A stretch of 64,000 nucleotides of DNA from Oxalobacteraceae bacterium (GTDB lineage: Bacteria; Pseudomonadota; Gammaproteobacteria; Burkholderiales; Burkholderiaceae_D). The DNA is taken from assembly GCA_021768485.1 (NCBI GenBank), contig JAIZVZ010000005.1, forward strand, positions 1 through 64,000, written 5' to 3'. Under the pieces are notes generated by a model, which was not told the origin of the DNA, did not search any database, and was given only the letters and a program-made list of their open reading frames with translations. The position numbers and the translations under genes are program-made. Position 1 is the first letter of the stretch. Every line of letters starts with the position of its first letter. Shown here piece by piece: positions 25,180-34,081 of this stretch.

Positions 25180-26736
25180 GTGGGCCGCCTGTTCTGGAAA
25201 TTTTTCTTTTTCATCTGGCTGGCGCAACTGACTGCGGTGGCCGGCATCGGCGGTACCTTGTGGCTCAAGCATCGCAACGATGCCATCGAGGAGGAAAGCG
25301 TGCGGCGGGCCTCGGCCGCCGTGACCATCGAGGCGGCGGCCGCCGCGCTGCAGTTCGGCGGCATGCCGGCGCTGCAGCACCTGGCCGAAAATCTGCATCG
25401 CTACCGTATTTTGCTGGTCGACGAGCAGCGCCAGGATGTGTTCGGGCGTTCGGTCAGCGCCGACGATATCGCCCGGGCCCAGGCCAGCCTGAGCCTGGCG
25501 GCCGATGCTGGCCAAAAACCGGCCCAGGGCGCGACCGACAATAATCTGCTGGCGCGCCGGGTAATCGCTTCCGATCACCGTTCCTACCTGTTTTTCTTGG
25601 GCGATATCAGCGACCGCATGCGCGGCCTCGATCTGCGCTTTCTGACGCCGCATTTCGGTGTCCTCGCCGGCCGCGGCCCTGGCGCCGGCCCCGGCCCCGG
25701 CCCCGGCTTCAATCCGAACGCCAATATCGGGCCGTATGCCGGCGGCGATGACCCGCATCGCGCCGGGTTTGCGCCCTATCCGCCGCTGGCGGGCGATTTG
25801 CAGGAACCGCACTGGTACCAGTCGCCCGAATATATATTGCGCAATTTTTTCCCTTTTGTGGCCGGTCTGATCGCCAGTCTGCTGTTTGCCGCCTTGCTGG
25901 CGCGTTATTTTTCTCTGCCTATCCGCACCTTGCGCGGCGCTTTCGAGTCGATTGCCGATGGCAAGCTCGATACCCGCGTGGCGGCCAAAATGGGGCGCCG
26001 GCGCGATGAGCTGGCCGACCTCGGGCGCGATTTCGACGCCATGGCATCGCGCTTCGGCGCCCTGGTGGACGGTCAGAAGCGCTTGCTGCACGACGTCTCG
26101 CATGAGTTGCGCTCGCCCTTGGCGCGCCTGCAGGTGGCGATCGGTCTGGCGCGCCAGCAGCCGCAAAAAATCGAGGCGACGATGTTGCGCATCGAACGCG
26201 AGAGCGAACGCATGGATCAGATGGTCGGCGAGTTGCTGACGCTGTCGCGGGTCGAGGTCGGCGTCGTCAATACCGGCGGCGAGTCGGTCAGCGTCGCCGA
26301 GCTGCTGGCCATGGTGGTGGACAATGCCGATTTCGAAGCGGCCGCAAGCGGCAAGCGGGTGGTGTTTTCCGGGATCGGCAGCGCGACCATTCTCGGTCAT
26401 TTCGAATTGCTTTATCGCGCCGTTGAAAATGTGGTGCGCAATGCGGTCAAGCATACGGCGCCCGGTGGCGATGTCTCGGTGCGCGCCGTAGTCGATGGCG
26501 CGCGTCTCAATTTGACGGTTGCCGATCGCGGTCCAGGCGTGCCGCCGGCCGAATTGCAGGCGATTTTCGAACCGTTTTTTCGCGGCAGCGGCGAGTTTCG
26601 CAGCAATAACACCGGCTATGGCCTCGGCCTGGCCATCGCCCGCCGCGTCATTCTTGCGCATGGCGGCACCATCAGCGCCGACAACGATCCGCTTGGCGGT
26701 CTGCGGGTCGAGATCGTATTGCCGCTGGCAACCTAG
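25180..26736 (+). CDS. cpxA: Sensor histidine kinase, CpxA type
   Basis: A 518-residue inner-membrane sensor starting with GTG (AAGGAG upstream). TM1 is at about residues 5-28 (FFFFIWLAQLTAVAGIGG), with a periplasmic domain of about 190 residues and TM2 at about 222-245 (FVAGLIASLLFAALLARYF). HAMP, HisKA (LLHDVSHELRSPLARL, H308) and HATPase domains (NVVRNAVKHT, DRGPGV, GYGLGLAIARRV) follow. The periplasmic part contains an unusual Gly/Pro run (GPGAGPGPGPG) encoded by a 6-bp DNA repeat, absent from E. coli CpxA as far as I recall. It forms an operon with cpxR. Confidence 0.85.
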   Translation: MGRLFWKFFFFIWLAQLTAVAGIGGTLWLKHRNDAIEEESVRRASAAVTIEAAAAALQFGGMPALQHLAENLHRYRILLVDEQRQDVFGRSVSADDIARAQASLSLAADAGQKPAQGATDNNLLARRVIASDHRSYLFFLGDISDRMRGLDLRFLTPHFGVLAGRGPGAGPGPGPGFNPNANIGPYAGGDDPHRAGFAPYPPLAGDLQEPHWYQSPEYILRNFFPFVAGLIASLLFAALLARYFSLPIRTLRGAFESIADGKLDTRVAAKMGRRRDELADLGRDFDAMASRFGALVDGQKRLLHDVSHELRSPLARLQVAIGLARQQPQKIEATMLRIERESERMDQMVGELLTLSRVEVGVVNTGGESVSVAELLAMVVDNADFEAAASGKRVVFSGIGSATILGHFELLYRAVENVVRNAVKHTAPGGDVSVRAVVDGARLNLTVADRGPGVPPAELQAIFEPFFRGSGEFRSNNTGYGLGLAIARRVILAHGGTISADNDPLGGLRVEIVLPLAT

Positions 26737-26787
26737 GGCTGGCCAACTCGGGCTGGCAAAAATAGGTCTGGCAAATTCGGGCTGGCG
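26736..26787. repeat. Imperfect 14-15 bp tandem repeat after cpxA
   Basis: Four imperfect copies built on GGGCTGGC(A/C)AA begin at the last base of the cpxA stop codon (about 26736, 26750, 26764 and 26779). No hairpin or U-run is present. Confidence 0.8.
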
Positions 26788-26828
26788 GCAGGTGCCGCTG
26801 CGCTTATGCCATGCGCCGCCGCCGGCCA

Positions 26829-27314
26829 TCACGGGGCGCGAAATTCTTTCTCAATCCATTCGCGGGCGCTGGCGGCCGACAGTTTGAAACCCGGCGCTAC
26901 GCGCACTTGCGCCAGCTGCTCGCCGCCATCGTCGAAGGCGCTCAGCAATGCATACGGATCGTCGTCGTCGGGCACGATGTCGAGTGTGATCTTCAATCGC
27001 TGCTGCGCGGTTTCGATGAACAGATTTTTATGCAGCAGCGCGTGCAATTGCTGCTCGTGGCGGCGGATCACTTCGGATGCGGTCTTGACCAGCGTGCGAA
27101 AGGCGGTGGCGTCAAGCGGCTTCGGATTTTTCTTGTCGCGTCCCATGGTCCACGGGCCGACCAGCGCCGGTTCCGGCTCGCCATCCTTGATCATGGCGAC
27201 GGCCCAGCCTTCATCGTCGTCGTTCTTGATGACGCGCGCGGTCCAGCCCTTGTCGCGCCACAGGCGTGCTTCTTCGATTTTATCGTCGGCGCCAGGCAAG
27301 TCGTCGTCATTCAT
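26829..27314 (-). CDS. Hypothetical acidic protein
   Basis: A 161-residue soluble protein that I do not recognise. Segments that look conserved are GWTARVIKNDDDEGWAVAMI, LVGPWTMGRDKKNPKPLD, and FRTLVKTASEVIRRHEQQL. The N-terminus is strongly acidic (MNDDDLPGADDKIEEA). The start at 27314 lies 8 bp inside the end of the RNase HI-like gene, so both are probably co-transcribed. There is no signal peptide or membrane segment. The pairing with an RNase H-like protein may hint at nucleic-acid work, but that is a guess. Confidence 0.6.
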   Translation of the reverse strand: MNDDDLPGADDKIEEARLWRDKGWTARVIKNDDDEGWAVAMIKDGEPEPALVGPWTMGRDKKNPKPLDATAFRTLVKTASEVIRRHEQQLHALLHKNLFIETAQQRLKITLDIVPDDDDPYALLSAFDDGGEQLAQVRVAPGFKLSAASAREWIEKEFRAP

Positions 27315-28236
27315 GGTTTTGTTCGCAGTCTGCAAGAGGGCAGTCATGATAGCGTATCGCCTGCTGCGATAGCGCATCGGCGGCGGCATTTTTTTTGCGT
27401 GGAAGCCAGTTCAGCGTCACCCGCTCCAGTTGCGACAGCAATGCGAGCGCCCGGGCGCGGTAGCCGGCAAAGCGCGCGTTCCCGGCCGCCGACAGCCGGC
27501 CGGCGGCGTGCGGCGGCGGTCGCTGGCGGGCGTTGTTGATGTCGTCGATCACCACCCGGCTGTCGCCGAATAGCGCCAGCGGCGTGGCGCCGGCTTCGAG
27601 CGCCGCTTCGAGGATGGCGATCAGGGCCAGATATTCGGCATCGCTGCTGTCGCCATGGCCGGCGCGCCGGCTCAGCGTATATGCCTGGCCGCGCGGCCCC
27701 GTCAGCGTCGCGCCAATTCCCAGCCGTCCCGGATTGGGGTGGGCCGAACCGTCGAAATGGGCATGCCAGGTATGGCCGTCGCCTTGTCCGGCGCTCTGCC
27801 GCCGCGCATGGTGGCGCTGTTGCTTTTCCTGCTGGCGCCGCAGGCGGATCTCGCGTGCGCGCTCGCAGGCCTGTTGCGCCTGCCGCCGGCTGGCCACCAG
27901 TTGCGCGAGCGATTGCCCCTTGGCTGCGCGGCCCAGCACGATGGCCAGCGCTGCCGCCGGCGGCTGCGCATTGCACCGGGCCAGGCGGCGGCTTGCCGCC
28001 AGCTCGCTTTTGAAGGCGATCGAATGCAAATCGCCGATGTCCGAGGCCTCAAGTGAAGCCTCATGTATGGTCTCATGTACGGTCTCATGCCGGGCCTCGG
28101 GCGCCGTGTGCGGTTCAGGCTTAAGTTCAGCGTGCGGCTCGGTGTGGGGCTCGGTGTCAAATGCAGGCATGGTCAGGCTGTCGCGGATCGGGTTCATCAT
28201 CTTACGCGCAATGGCCGGCATCGGGGGGGCCGTCAT
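27307..28236 (-). CDS. RNase HI-like protein with a low-complexity N-terminal extension
   Basis: A 309-residue protein whose C-terminal domain (about residues 155-300) has the RNase HI catalytic layout: FDGSAHPNPG (first Asp), SSDAEYLAL (Glu), LFGDSRVVIDDI (second Asp) and KKNAAADALS (last Asp). RNase HI removes RNA from RNA-DNA hybrids. The N-terminal 150 residues are unusual: a Thr/Glu/Pro/His repeat (TEPHTEPHAELKPEPH), encoded partly by a 12-bp DNA repeat, then a basic helix. The extension holds several possible starts (28236 and about 28203), so the true length is uncertain. It overlaps the next gene by 8 bp. Confidence 0.75.
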   Translation of the reverse strand: MTAPPMPAIARKMMNPIRDSLTMPAFDTEPHTEPHAELKPEPHTAPEARHETVHETIHEASLEASDIGDLHSIAFKSELAASRRLARCNAQPPAAALAIVLGRAAKGQSLAQLVASRRQAQQACERAREIRLRRQQEKQQRHHARRQSAGQGDGHTWHAHFDGSAHPNPGRLGIGATLTGPRGQAYTLSRRAGHGDSSDAEYLALIAILEAALEAGATPLALFGDSRVVIDDINNARQRPPPHAAGRLSAAGNARFAGYRARALALLSQLERVTLNWLPRKKNAAADALSQQAIRYHDCPLADCEQNHE

Positions 28237-28316
28237 GGCGCTGCCGGGAACCAGCCGGCGTATGCTCTAAAATGCGCTAGACTGTATGAAATGCCAATGT
28301 CTTGAAAGGATGCATC

Positions 28317-28805
28317 ATGAAGAAAATTGCAGCCGGTTTGCTGTTGACCGGCATGTGGCTGGCCTGTGCCGCCAGCGCACAGGCTGAAGTGACCGTCAAT
28401 TTCGTCAAGCCGGGCGAGTTTAGCGATGTCCCGCGCGCCGATCAAGACCGCGATCGGGTACTGGCCGATCTGCGGCAGCACTTGACGCGTCTCGGCCAAC
28501 GTTTGCCTGCGGGACAAGACTTGCTGATTAATGTGGTCGATGTCGATCTGGCCGGGCATCTCGAGCCGCGCCGCGGCGCAACAGACATGCTGCGCATTTT
28601 GCGTGGCGGCGCCGACTGGCCGCGCATCGTGCTGCGCTACAGCTTGTCCGAGCATGGGACGGTGCTTCGCAGCAAGGAGGCGACGCTGGCCGATCAAAAT
28701 TATATGGATGGCATGAATCCGTATAGCGATAGCGAGCCCTTGCGTTACGAAAAGAAAATGCTCGATGACTGGTTCGCGGCCGAATTCAAACTGCCCAGAC
28801 GTTGA
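28317..28805 (+). CDS. DUF3016 family exported protein
   Basis: A 162-residue protein with a clear signal peptide (MKKIAAGLLLTGMWLACAAS, cleavage after AQA). The DUF3016 domain follows: VTVNFVKPGEFSDVP, LLINVVDVDLAGHLEP and PRIVLRYSLSEHG, ending in LRYEKKMLDDWFAAEF. It is probably periplasmic or outer-membrane associated; the family's function is unknown. The ATG at 28317 is used because the signal peptide starts there. A bidirectional terminator separates it from the convergent S9 peptidase gene. Confidence 0.75.
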   Translation: MKKIAAGLLLTGMWLACAASAQAEVTVNFVKPGEFSDVPRADQDRDRVLADLRQHLTRLGQRLPAGQDLLINVVDVDLAGHLEPRRGATDMLRILRGGADWPRIVLRYSLSEHGTVLRSKEATLADQNYMDGMNPYSDSEPLRYEKKMLDDWFAAEFKLPRR

Positions 28806-28838
28806 TGGCCGGCGGCAATAGGCGATCTCTCGCCAAAG

Positions 28839-28865
28839 AAAAAGCCGGCATGACGCCGGCTTTTT
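28839..28865. terminator. Bidirectional intrinsic terminator
   Basis: AAAAAGCCGGC (28839-28849) and GCCGGCTTTTT (28855-28865) form an 11-bp stem with a 5-nt loop and T-runs on both strands. It serves the DUF3016 gene and the convergent S9 peptidase gene. Confidence 0.88.
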
Positions 28866-28895
28866 AATGACACTGTCGTGTGCAAGACATGTGGC

Positions 28896-31004
28896 TTACA
28901 GCCATTTTGCCAGCCAGGCGTGCAGCTGGCTATAAAAGAAGCGGCTGTTTTCGCCTTTTAAGATCCAGTGATTTTCATCTGGAAATACGATCAGCTTGCT
29001 CGGCACGCCGAGCCGCTGTTGCGTCGCGAAATTCATCAGCGCATTGTTGATCGGTACCCGGTAATCGAGCTCGCCGACCGTGATCAAGATAGGCGTCTTA
29101 AAGCCCGTGCCTTTATCGTGATTGCCTGCTTGCATGACCGGGCTTTGTTCGCGCCAGACCGGCAGATTGCCCCAGACCGGGCCGCCGCTATTGACTTCGC
29201 GTCCGAACACGCTGTCGCTGGTCCCCCATTGCATGACCAGATCCATTTCGCCGGCGTGCGAGACAATGGCTTTGTAGCGCGTGGTGGTCGCTTGCAGCCA
29301 GTTGGCCAGATGGCCGCCATAGCTGGCGCCGGCGGCGGCCAGGCGGCTGCCGTCGATGAATGGATATTTCTTGATCGCTTCATCGACGGCCTGGTTCAGT
29401 TCGTCGCCTGGCCCGCGCAATGGATCGAACTGGATCGAGCGCGCAAATTCCTCGCCATAGCCGGTCGAGCCCTTGTAATCGGTCAGCAGCACGACATAGC
29501 CCGGTTGGGCCAGCAGATGGTAATTCCAGCGCAAGACGAATTGATCGCGCCACATGCTGGCAGCGCCGCCGTGGATCACGCTCAGCAGCGGATATTTCTT
29601 TTTAGGATTGAAGCCGGGCGGTTTGATCAGCATATTGTGGATCTGGCGGCCATCGGCCGTCTTGAACCAGAAATGCTCGGCCGGCAGCCAGTCGATGCTG
29701 GCCGCTTTGTCGGTATTGAACGAGGTCAGGCGCTTTGGACCATGGTCGAAGGCATATATTTCTGCCGGACTGCTGGCCGCTTCCCACGCCCCGACCAGTG
29801 CCTTGCCGCCGGCGCTCAGGGAGGTAATGGTGCCGCTGGCCGGCGAGCTTTCATCGCGCACGGCGCCGCCGGCATAGGCGATCGAATGCAGTTGTTCGAG
29901 GCCTGCATGTTCATACGTGAAAAACACGCGCTGGCTGCCTTCGGGCAGCGCAAAGTGGTCAATCGAGCGGTCCAGCGCCGGCGTCAGGATGGTTGGCGCC
30001 TGATTGTCGGCCGGCCAGGGCAGGCTGGCCAGGCGGTGCAAGTCGTAGATTTTTCCGGGCGTATTCAAGTCGCTCAAGAAAAACAGGGTCTTGCCGTCGC
30101 TTGAAAACTTGAGGTGGGAATACGAGTGCGTATCGTGGCTGATGGCCTGGGCCTCGCCGCCGCCGAGCGCCAGCAGGTAGATTTGCGAATACACCGCGGC
30201 GCGCGCGGCCTGGTCGCGATTGCTGGAGGCCGAAAACACGATGGCCTTGCCATCCGGGGTCCAGACGGCGTCGAGCAGCTGGCCGTCGTCGGACTGGGCG
30301 CCGCCGAAGCCGGACAGCCTGGCCAGCTTCGTATGGCTGAGCACATCGCGCGCGACGGCGCCGGGCTTGGCCTCGGTGACGAACAGGCGCACTTTTTTCT
30401 CGTCCAGCCATTTGTCGAAAAAGCGCGGCGGGAACGATTCATAGCTGCGCGCACTGGTTTTTTTATCGGCATGTTCCTTGGCTGATTTCTTCACCGCTTC
30501 TTCATCGGCATTGCCTGGATAGATGTCGGAGACAAACAGGATCTGCTTGCCGTCGGGACTCCATTTCGGTTGCCGCGCGCCGAGCGTCAAATGGGTCAGG
30601 CGCTGCGCTTCGCCGCCGCCGGCCGCCAGGTCGAGCAGATAAATCTGCGCCGCCTCGTCGCCGTCGCGTTTGGCCACAAAGGCGAGCTGGCGGCTGTCGG
30701 GCGACCAGTTCAGGCCGCTTTCGGCACTCTTGGAAAACGTCAGGCGGCGCGCCGGCGTGTCATCGACCAGCGACTTGAGCCAGAGATCGGACCATTGGCT
30801 CTTGCTGTCATAGGCAGGATCGGTCACCGAAAACACGGCCCATTTGCCGTCCGGGCTGACGAGCGGGGCACCGATCCGTTTCATCAGCCACACGTCTTCG
30901 TGGGTGATGGCGTGCTTGGGGGCAACGTTTTCTGCATGAATGGAAGTGGCCCCGGCCAGCAGCAGCAAGGCGGCGAACGAACGGAAAAGCAGGTTTTTTT
31001 TCAT
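28896..31004 (-). CDS. Prolyl oligopeptidase family (S9) exported peptidase
   Basis: A 702-residue serine peptidase with a signal peptide (MKKNLLFRSFAALLLLAGAT, cleavage near IHA), so probably periplasmic. The N-terminal half is a beta-propeller with repeated SPDGK and SPDSR motifs (LVSPDGKWAVFSV, NWSPDSRQLAFVA). The C-terminal alpha/beta hydrolase has the nucleophile in AAGASYGGHLANW, Asp in TVGELDYRVPINN and His in VFPDENHWILKG. It resembles dipeptidyl-peptidase/acylaminoacyl-peptidase enzymes of family S9. The start at 31004 is set by the signal peptide. No operon partner is evident; the substrate is unknown. Confidence 0.88.
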   Translation of the reverse strand: MKKNLLFRSFAALLLLAGATSIHAENVAPKHAITHEDVWLMKRIGAPLVSPDGKWAVFSVTDPAYDSKSQWSDLWLKSLVDDTPARRLTFSKSAESGLNWSPDSRQLAFVAKRDGDEAAQIYLLDLAAGGGEAQRLTHLTLGARQPKWSPDGKQILFVSDIYPGNADEEAVKKSAKEHADKKTSARSYESFPPRFFDKWLDEKKVRLFVTEAKPGAVARDVLSHTKLARLSGFGGAQSDDGQLLDAVWTPDGKAIVFSASSNRDQAARAAVYSQIYLLALGGGEAQAISHDTHSYSHLKFSSDGKTLFFLSDLNTPGKIYDLHRLASLPWPADNQAPTILTPALDRSIDHFALPEGSQRVFFTYEHAGLEQLHSIAYAGGAVRDESSPASGTITSLSAGGKALVGAWEAASSPAEIYAFDHGPKRLTSFNTDKAASIDWLPAEHFWFKTADGRQIHNMLIKPPGFNPKKKYPLLSVIHGGAASMWRDQFVLRWNYHLLAQPGYVVLLTDYKGSTGYGEEFARSIQFDPLRGPGDELNQAVDEAIKKYPFIDGSRLAAAGASYGGHLANWLQATTTRYKAIVSHAGEMDLVMQWGTSDSVFGREVNSGGPVWGNLPVWREQSPVMQAGNHDKGTGFKTPILITVGELDYRVPINNALMNFATQQRLGVPSKLIVFPDENHWILKGENSRFFYSQLHAWLAKWL

Positions 31005-31176
31005 CGGAAGAGGCGGCAAAAAGGGTGGGATGAAGGGCAAAAGGTATGAGGTGAAGGGCAATTGATAGAAAAATGTCAGATCAATAAGGTTTTGCTGCCA
31101 CAGTATTGAGCTCAACATGCTTTGCTGTCAATTGCTTTGCCGTAGAAAAGAGACAGGCCCGATCTGGCCTGGCGAT

Positions 31177-32487
31177 TTAGGCCCGGGCCTTGATTGCTCG
31201 TCGGTGGCGAGGCGCGGCTGCCGGCGCCAGACGCCGGTGGCGCGCAAAAAAGGCCAGCATCAGCTGGCTGGCATCGGGGCCGACGCCGCTGTGGAACGGC
31301 AGGGCGCCGTCGCCGCCGCTCCAGGAATGGGCCAGGCCGGCAATTTTGACCACGCGCAGCAGCGCCTTGTTTTTCTGGCAGAAATCGCGCACCGAGTAGG
31401 CATGGGTACCACGTCGTCGGTTCGCCGCGCTGGCGGGCTTGTCGATGGCCGGCGCGCGGCGGTCGATGGCTGAGCGGTGCAGCAGCAGCACTTGCTGTTC
31501 GAGTTGCGACTGGTTAATCGGACGCACGACGGTATCGCCTTGCCCCTGGATCAGGATGGTCGGCATTGAGGGAAAATGCGGCGACCTGGCCAGCACTTCG
31601 GCGATGGCGCCGTGCATGCGCTGGCCGTCGCCTTGCTGCATGACCTGGTAGGCCCCCAGCGGGCTGCGTCCGGCGCCAAACAGCGGTGCCGAATGCAGGC
31701 CGATGGCGGCAATCAGCTGCGGATGGTTGAGGGCCACGATATGGGCCATGGCGGCACCGGCTGAAATGCCGCACAGATAGATGCGGCTACGGTCGATCGG
31801 CTGGCTGGCCGCCACTTTTTCGATGACGCCGACGATCAGACCGACATCGCCACCGCCGGCCTGGGTCGCGCTGTCATACCACTTCCAGCAGCGGTTCGGA
31901 TGGTTTTGCCGCGATTGCTGGGGATACAGGACGGCCCAGCCCTTTTTTTCGGCCAGATGATTCATGCGCGTGCCTTGCGCAAATTCGGTCGCCGTCTGTT
32001 CGCAGCCGTGCAGCATGACCAGCAGCGGTAGTCGGGCTGGCGAGCTGGCCGGCGTCATGGGCCAGGCCGCAGGCGGCGAGGCGGCCTTTTGCGGCAGATA
32101 CAAATAGTACGCCATGCGCCGTCCCGGCAAGGCGCCGCCGTCGGCCAGACTCGAATAATACGAGAGCAGCCATTTGCCGGGCGCGGCCGCGCCTGACGCC
32201 GCCGCTGTTGCCGGCGCTTTTGATGCGGCCTGATGGCGCTTGGCGCGCGGCGCGCTGGCTGCTGTTCTGATTGGCGTGCTAATTGGCGTACTTATTGGCG
32301 TACTTGTTGGCGTGCTCTTTGGTTTTGCTCGCGGCCGTTTCGGGCTTTTGCGTGGTGCGCTTTTCAGCGTGGCGCGCACGCCCGGTGCGGCGAATAGCGT
32401 GCTGAGCAAGGCCTTGGTTTGCCTTTGCTGCGCTTTTCCCGCGCTTTTCATGTTGCGTAAAAAAAGGCGCTGCAGTGTCTTTAGCAT
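31177..32487 (-). CDS. PHB depolymerase family esterase
   Basis: A 436-residue protein of the extracellular poly(3-hydroxybutyrate) depolymerase/feruloyl-esterase type. The catalytic domain has the oxyanion region LLVMLHGCEQTATEFAQGTR, the lipase box GISAGAAMAH (Ser), an Asp in GQGDTVVRP and His in GLAHSWSGGD. The first 110 residues are basic and low-complexity, with an STPI repeat (12-bp DNA repeat) and no obvious signal peptide, so the location is unclear. The actual substrate may be a short ester, not PHB. The phaC gene is 6 kb away and not co-transcribed. Confidence 0.8.
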   Translation of the reverse strand: MLKTLQRLFLRNMKSAGKAQQRQTKALLSTLFAAPGVRATLKSAPRKSPKRPRAKPKSTPTSTPISTPISTPIRTAASAPRAKRHQAASKAPATAAASGAAAPGKWLLSYYSSLADGGALPGRRMAYYLYLPQKAASPPAAWPMTPASSPARLPLLVMLHGCEQTATEFAQGTRMNHLAEKKGWAVLYPQQSRQNHPNRCWKWYDSATQAGGGDVGLIVGVIEKVAASQPIDRSRIYLCGISAGAAMAHIVALNHPQLIAAIGLHSAPLFGAGRSPLGAYQVMQQGDGQRMHGAIAEVLARSPHFPSMPTILIQGQGDTVVRPINQSQLEQQVLLLHRSAIDRRAPAIDKPASAANRRRGTHAYSVRDFCQKNKALLRVVKIAGLAHSWSGGDGALPFHSGVGPDASQLMLAFFARHRRLAPAAAPRHRRAIKARA

Positions 32488-32562
32488 GTCGTCCCCGAGT
32501 GATGGGCCGTCATCGACGGCCTGAGTGTGAAGACGTGATGCATCGCTGACGGCAAGGATGGC

Positions 32563-32745
32563 TTAGCGCGCGCCCTTGTGGTCTTTTTGACCGTCATTTT
32601 TATGCCGTCCCGCAACTTCGCTTTTTTCGGCTTTTTGTTTGAGTTGATCGGCTCCGGTAGTGTCGGCCGGACGCCCCGTTGCCGGCCGATGTGGCGAATC
32701 TGTCTGCTCGGTTTTGCGTTGCTCTGCTTTGTGCTTGTCGTGCAT
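32563..32745 (-). CDS. Small highly charged protein
   Basis: A 60-residue, very hydrophilic protein (MHDKHKAEQRKTEQTDSPHR at the start, KNDGQKDHKGAR at the end) with no hydrophobic segment. I believe it is a real gene because AGGAG lies 8 nt before the ATG at 32745. It is probably disordered and may belong with small stress proteins; no function can be assigned. It is divergent from the HlyD-RbbA operon. Confidence 0.5.
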   Translation of the reverse strand: MHDKHKAEQRKTEQTDSPHRPATGRPADTTGADQLKQKAEKSEVAGRHKNDGQKDHKGAR

Positions 32746-33004
32746 GGCAATCTCCTGAGAATGCGCTGCCGAATGCAGTGCAGCACCCATGCTACGCGAT
32801 CGCCCGCTGCTTGAGCGTGTGCCAGCACACATAGATGAATAATGGGATTTTGAGCAACAAGGCTTGCCAATTCCATTGCAAAATAGTCAAGTATTCCCTT
32901 TATCTATGTTGCGATGCAGTAAAATCATTGCAGGCATTGCGCCTGTCATGTCGTGCGGCGCAAGTCTCGCAAAGTAGGCCCACCAGTTGACAGGGACGAT
33001 AACC

Positions 33005-34081
33005 ATGATCGCACTGAACAAGACGCGGGTGATGCAAATTGGCGTGACGCTGGCAGCGATCGTTGTTGCTGCAGGGCTAGCCTATCATTATTGGGGACGC
33101 AATACCGGCAATACCGGACTGGCTTCCGGCAACGGCCGGATCGAAGCCACCGAGATCGTGGTGGCCACGCGCGCCGGCGGCCGGGTCAAGGACATGCTGG
33201 TCAATGAAGGCGATTTCGTCAAGGCCGGCCAGGTGGTGGCGCGAATCGATTCGGATGCCTTGAACGCGCAATTGCGGCAAGCCCAATCGCAGGCGCAACA
33301 GGCGGCCAATGCGATCGACATTGCCCGCAGCCAGCACCGGCAATATCAGAGCGAAAAAGCGGCGTTGCATGCGACCGTGCTGCAGCGCCAGGCCGAACTC
33401 GAGGCCGCCGTCAGCCGCGAAGCACGATCGGCAAAACTGGTGGACGCCGGCGCCATCACGCGCCAGTTATCCGAAGACGATTTGACGCGCGTGGTCAGCG
33501 CCCGCGCTGCCCTGGTCGCTGCCAGGGCGCAGGAAGCGGCGGCGGACGCCGCCATCGCCACCGGCCGCGCGCAAGTGCTGGGCGCGCAATCGGCGCTGCA
33601 GGCGGCCAATGCGGCTGTGCAGCGCCTGCAGGCCGACCTGGCCGATAACGTGCTGGTGGCGCCGCGCGACGGCCGCATCCAGTACCGGGTGGCGCAAATG
33701 GGCGAGGTGGTGGCCGCCGGCGGCCGGGTCCTCAACATGATCGACCTGTCCGATGTCTACATGACGTTTTTTTTGCCGTCGGCCTCGGTGGGGCGGATCG
33801 CGCTCGGCTCGGAAGTGCGGCTGGTGCTCGATGCGGCGCCGAATCTGGTGATACCGGCGCGCGCCTCCTATATTGCCGATGTGGCCCAGTTCACACCGAA
33901 GACGGTTGAAACGGCGGTCGAACGCGAGAAATTGATGTTTCGCGTCAAGGCCCAAATCGATCCGCAATTGCTGCGTCAGCACCTCACGCAAGTGAAGACC
34001 GGTTTGCCCGGCGTGGCCTGGGTCAAGCTCGACGATAAGGCAGCATGGCCGGCCAGCCTGCCGGCGCGGATGGCAAAATGA
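33005..34081 (+). CDS. HlyD-family membrane fusion protein (YhiI-like)
   Basis: A 358-residue periplasmic adaptor anchored by one N-terminal helix ([20 protein letters not shown]). It has the lipoyl halves [20 protein letters not shown] and [20 protein letters not shown] separated by a coiled-coil hairpin rich in Ala, Gln and Arg. Such proteins link inner-membrane transporters to an outer-membrane channel. The start at 33005 has AGGGAC upstream; an in-frame TTG at 32987 is less likely. The stop overlaps the rbbA start (ATGA). No TolC-like gene is in the window. Confidence 0.88.
   Translation: MIALNKTRVMQIGVTLAAIVVAAGLAYHYWGRNTGNTGLASGNGRIEATEIVVATRAGGRVKDMLVNEGDFVKAGQVVARIDSDALNAQLRQAQSQAQQAANAIDIARSQHRQYQSEKAALHATVLQRQAELEAAVSREARSAKLVDAGAITRQLSEDDLTRVVSARAALVAARAQEAAADAAIATGRAQVLGAQSALQAANAAVQRLQADLADNVLVAPRDGRIQYRVAQMGEVVAAGGRVLNMIDLSDVYMTFFLPSASVGRIALGSEVRLVLDAAPNLVIPARASYIADVAQFTPKTVETAVEREKLMFRVKAQIDPQLLRQHLTQVKTGLPGVAWVKLDDKAAWPASLPARMAK

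Noticed and set aside
32987-33004. TTG start for the HlyD-family gene
   Set aside because: The ATG at 33005 has a better-placed ribosome-binding site and the extra six residues add nothing conserved.
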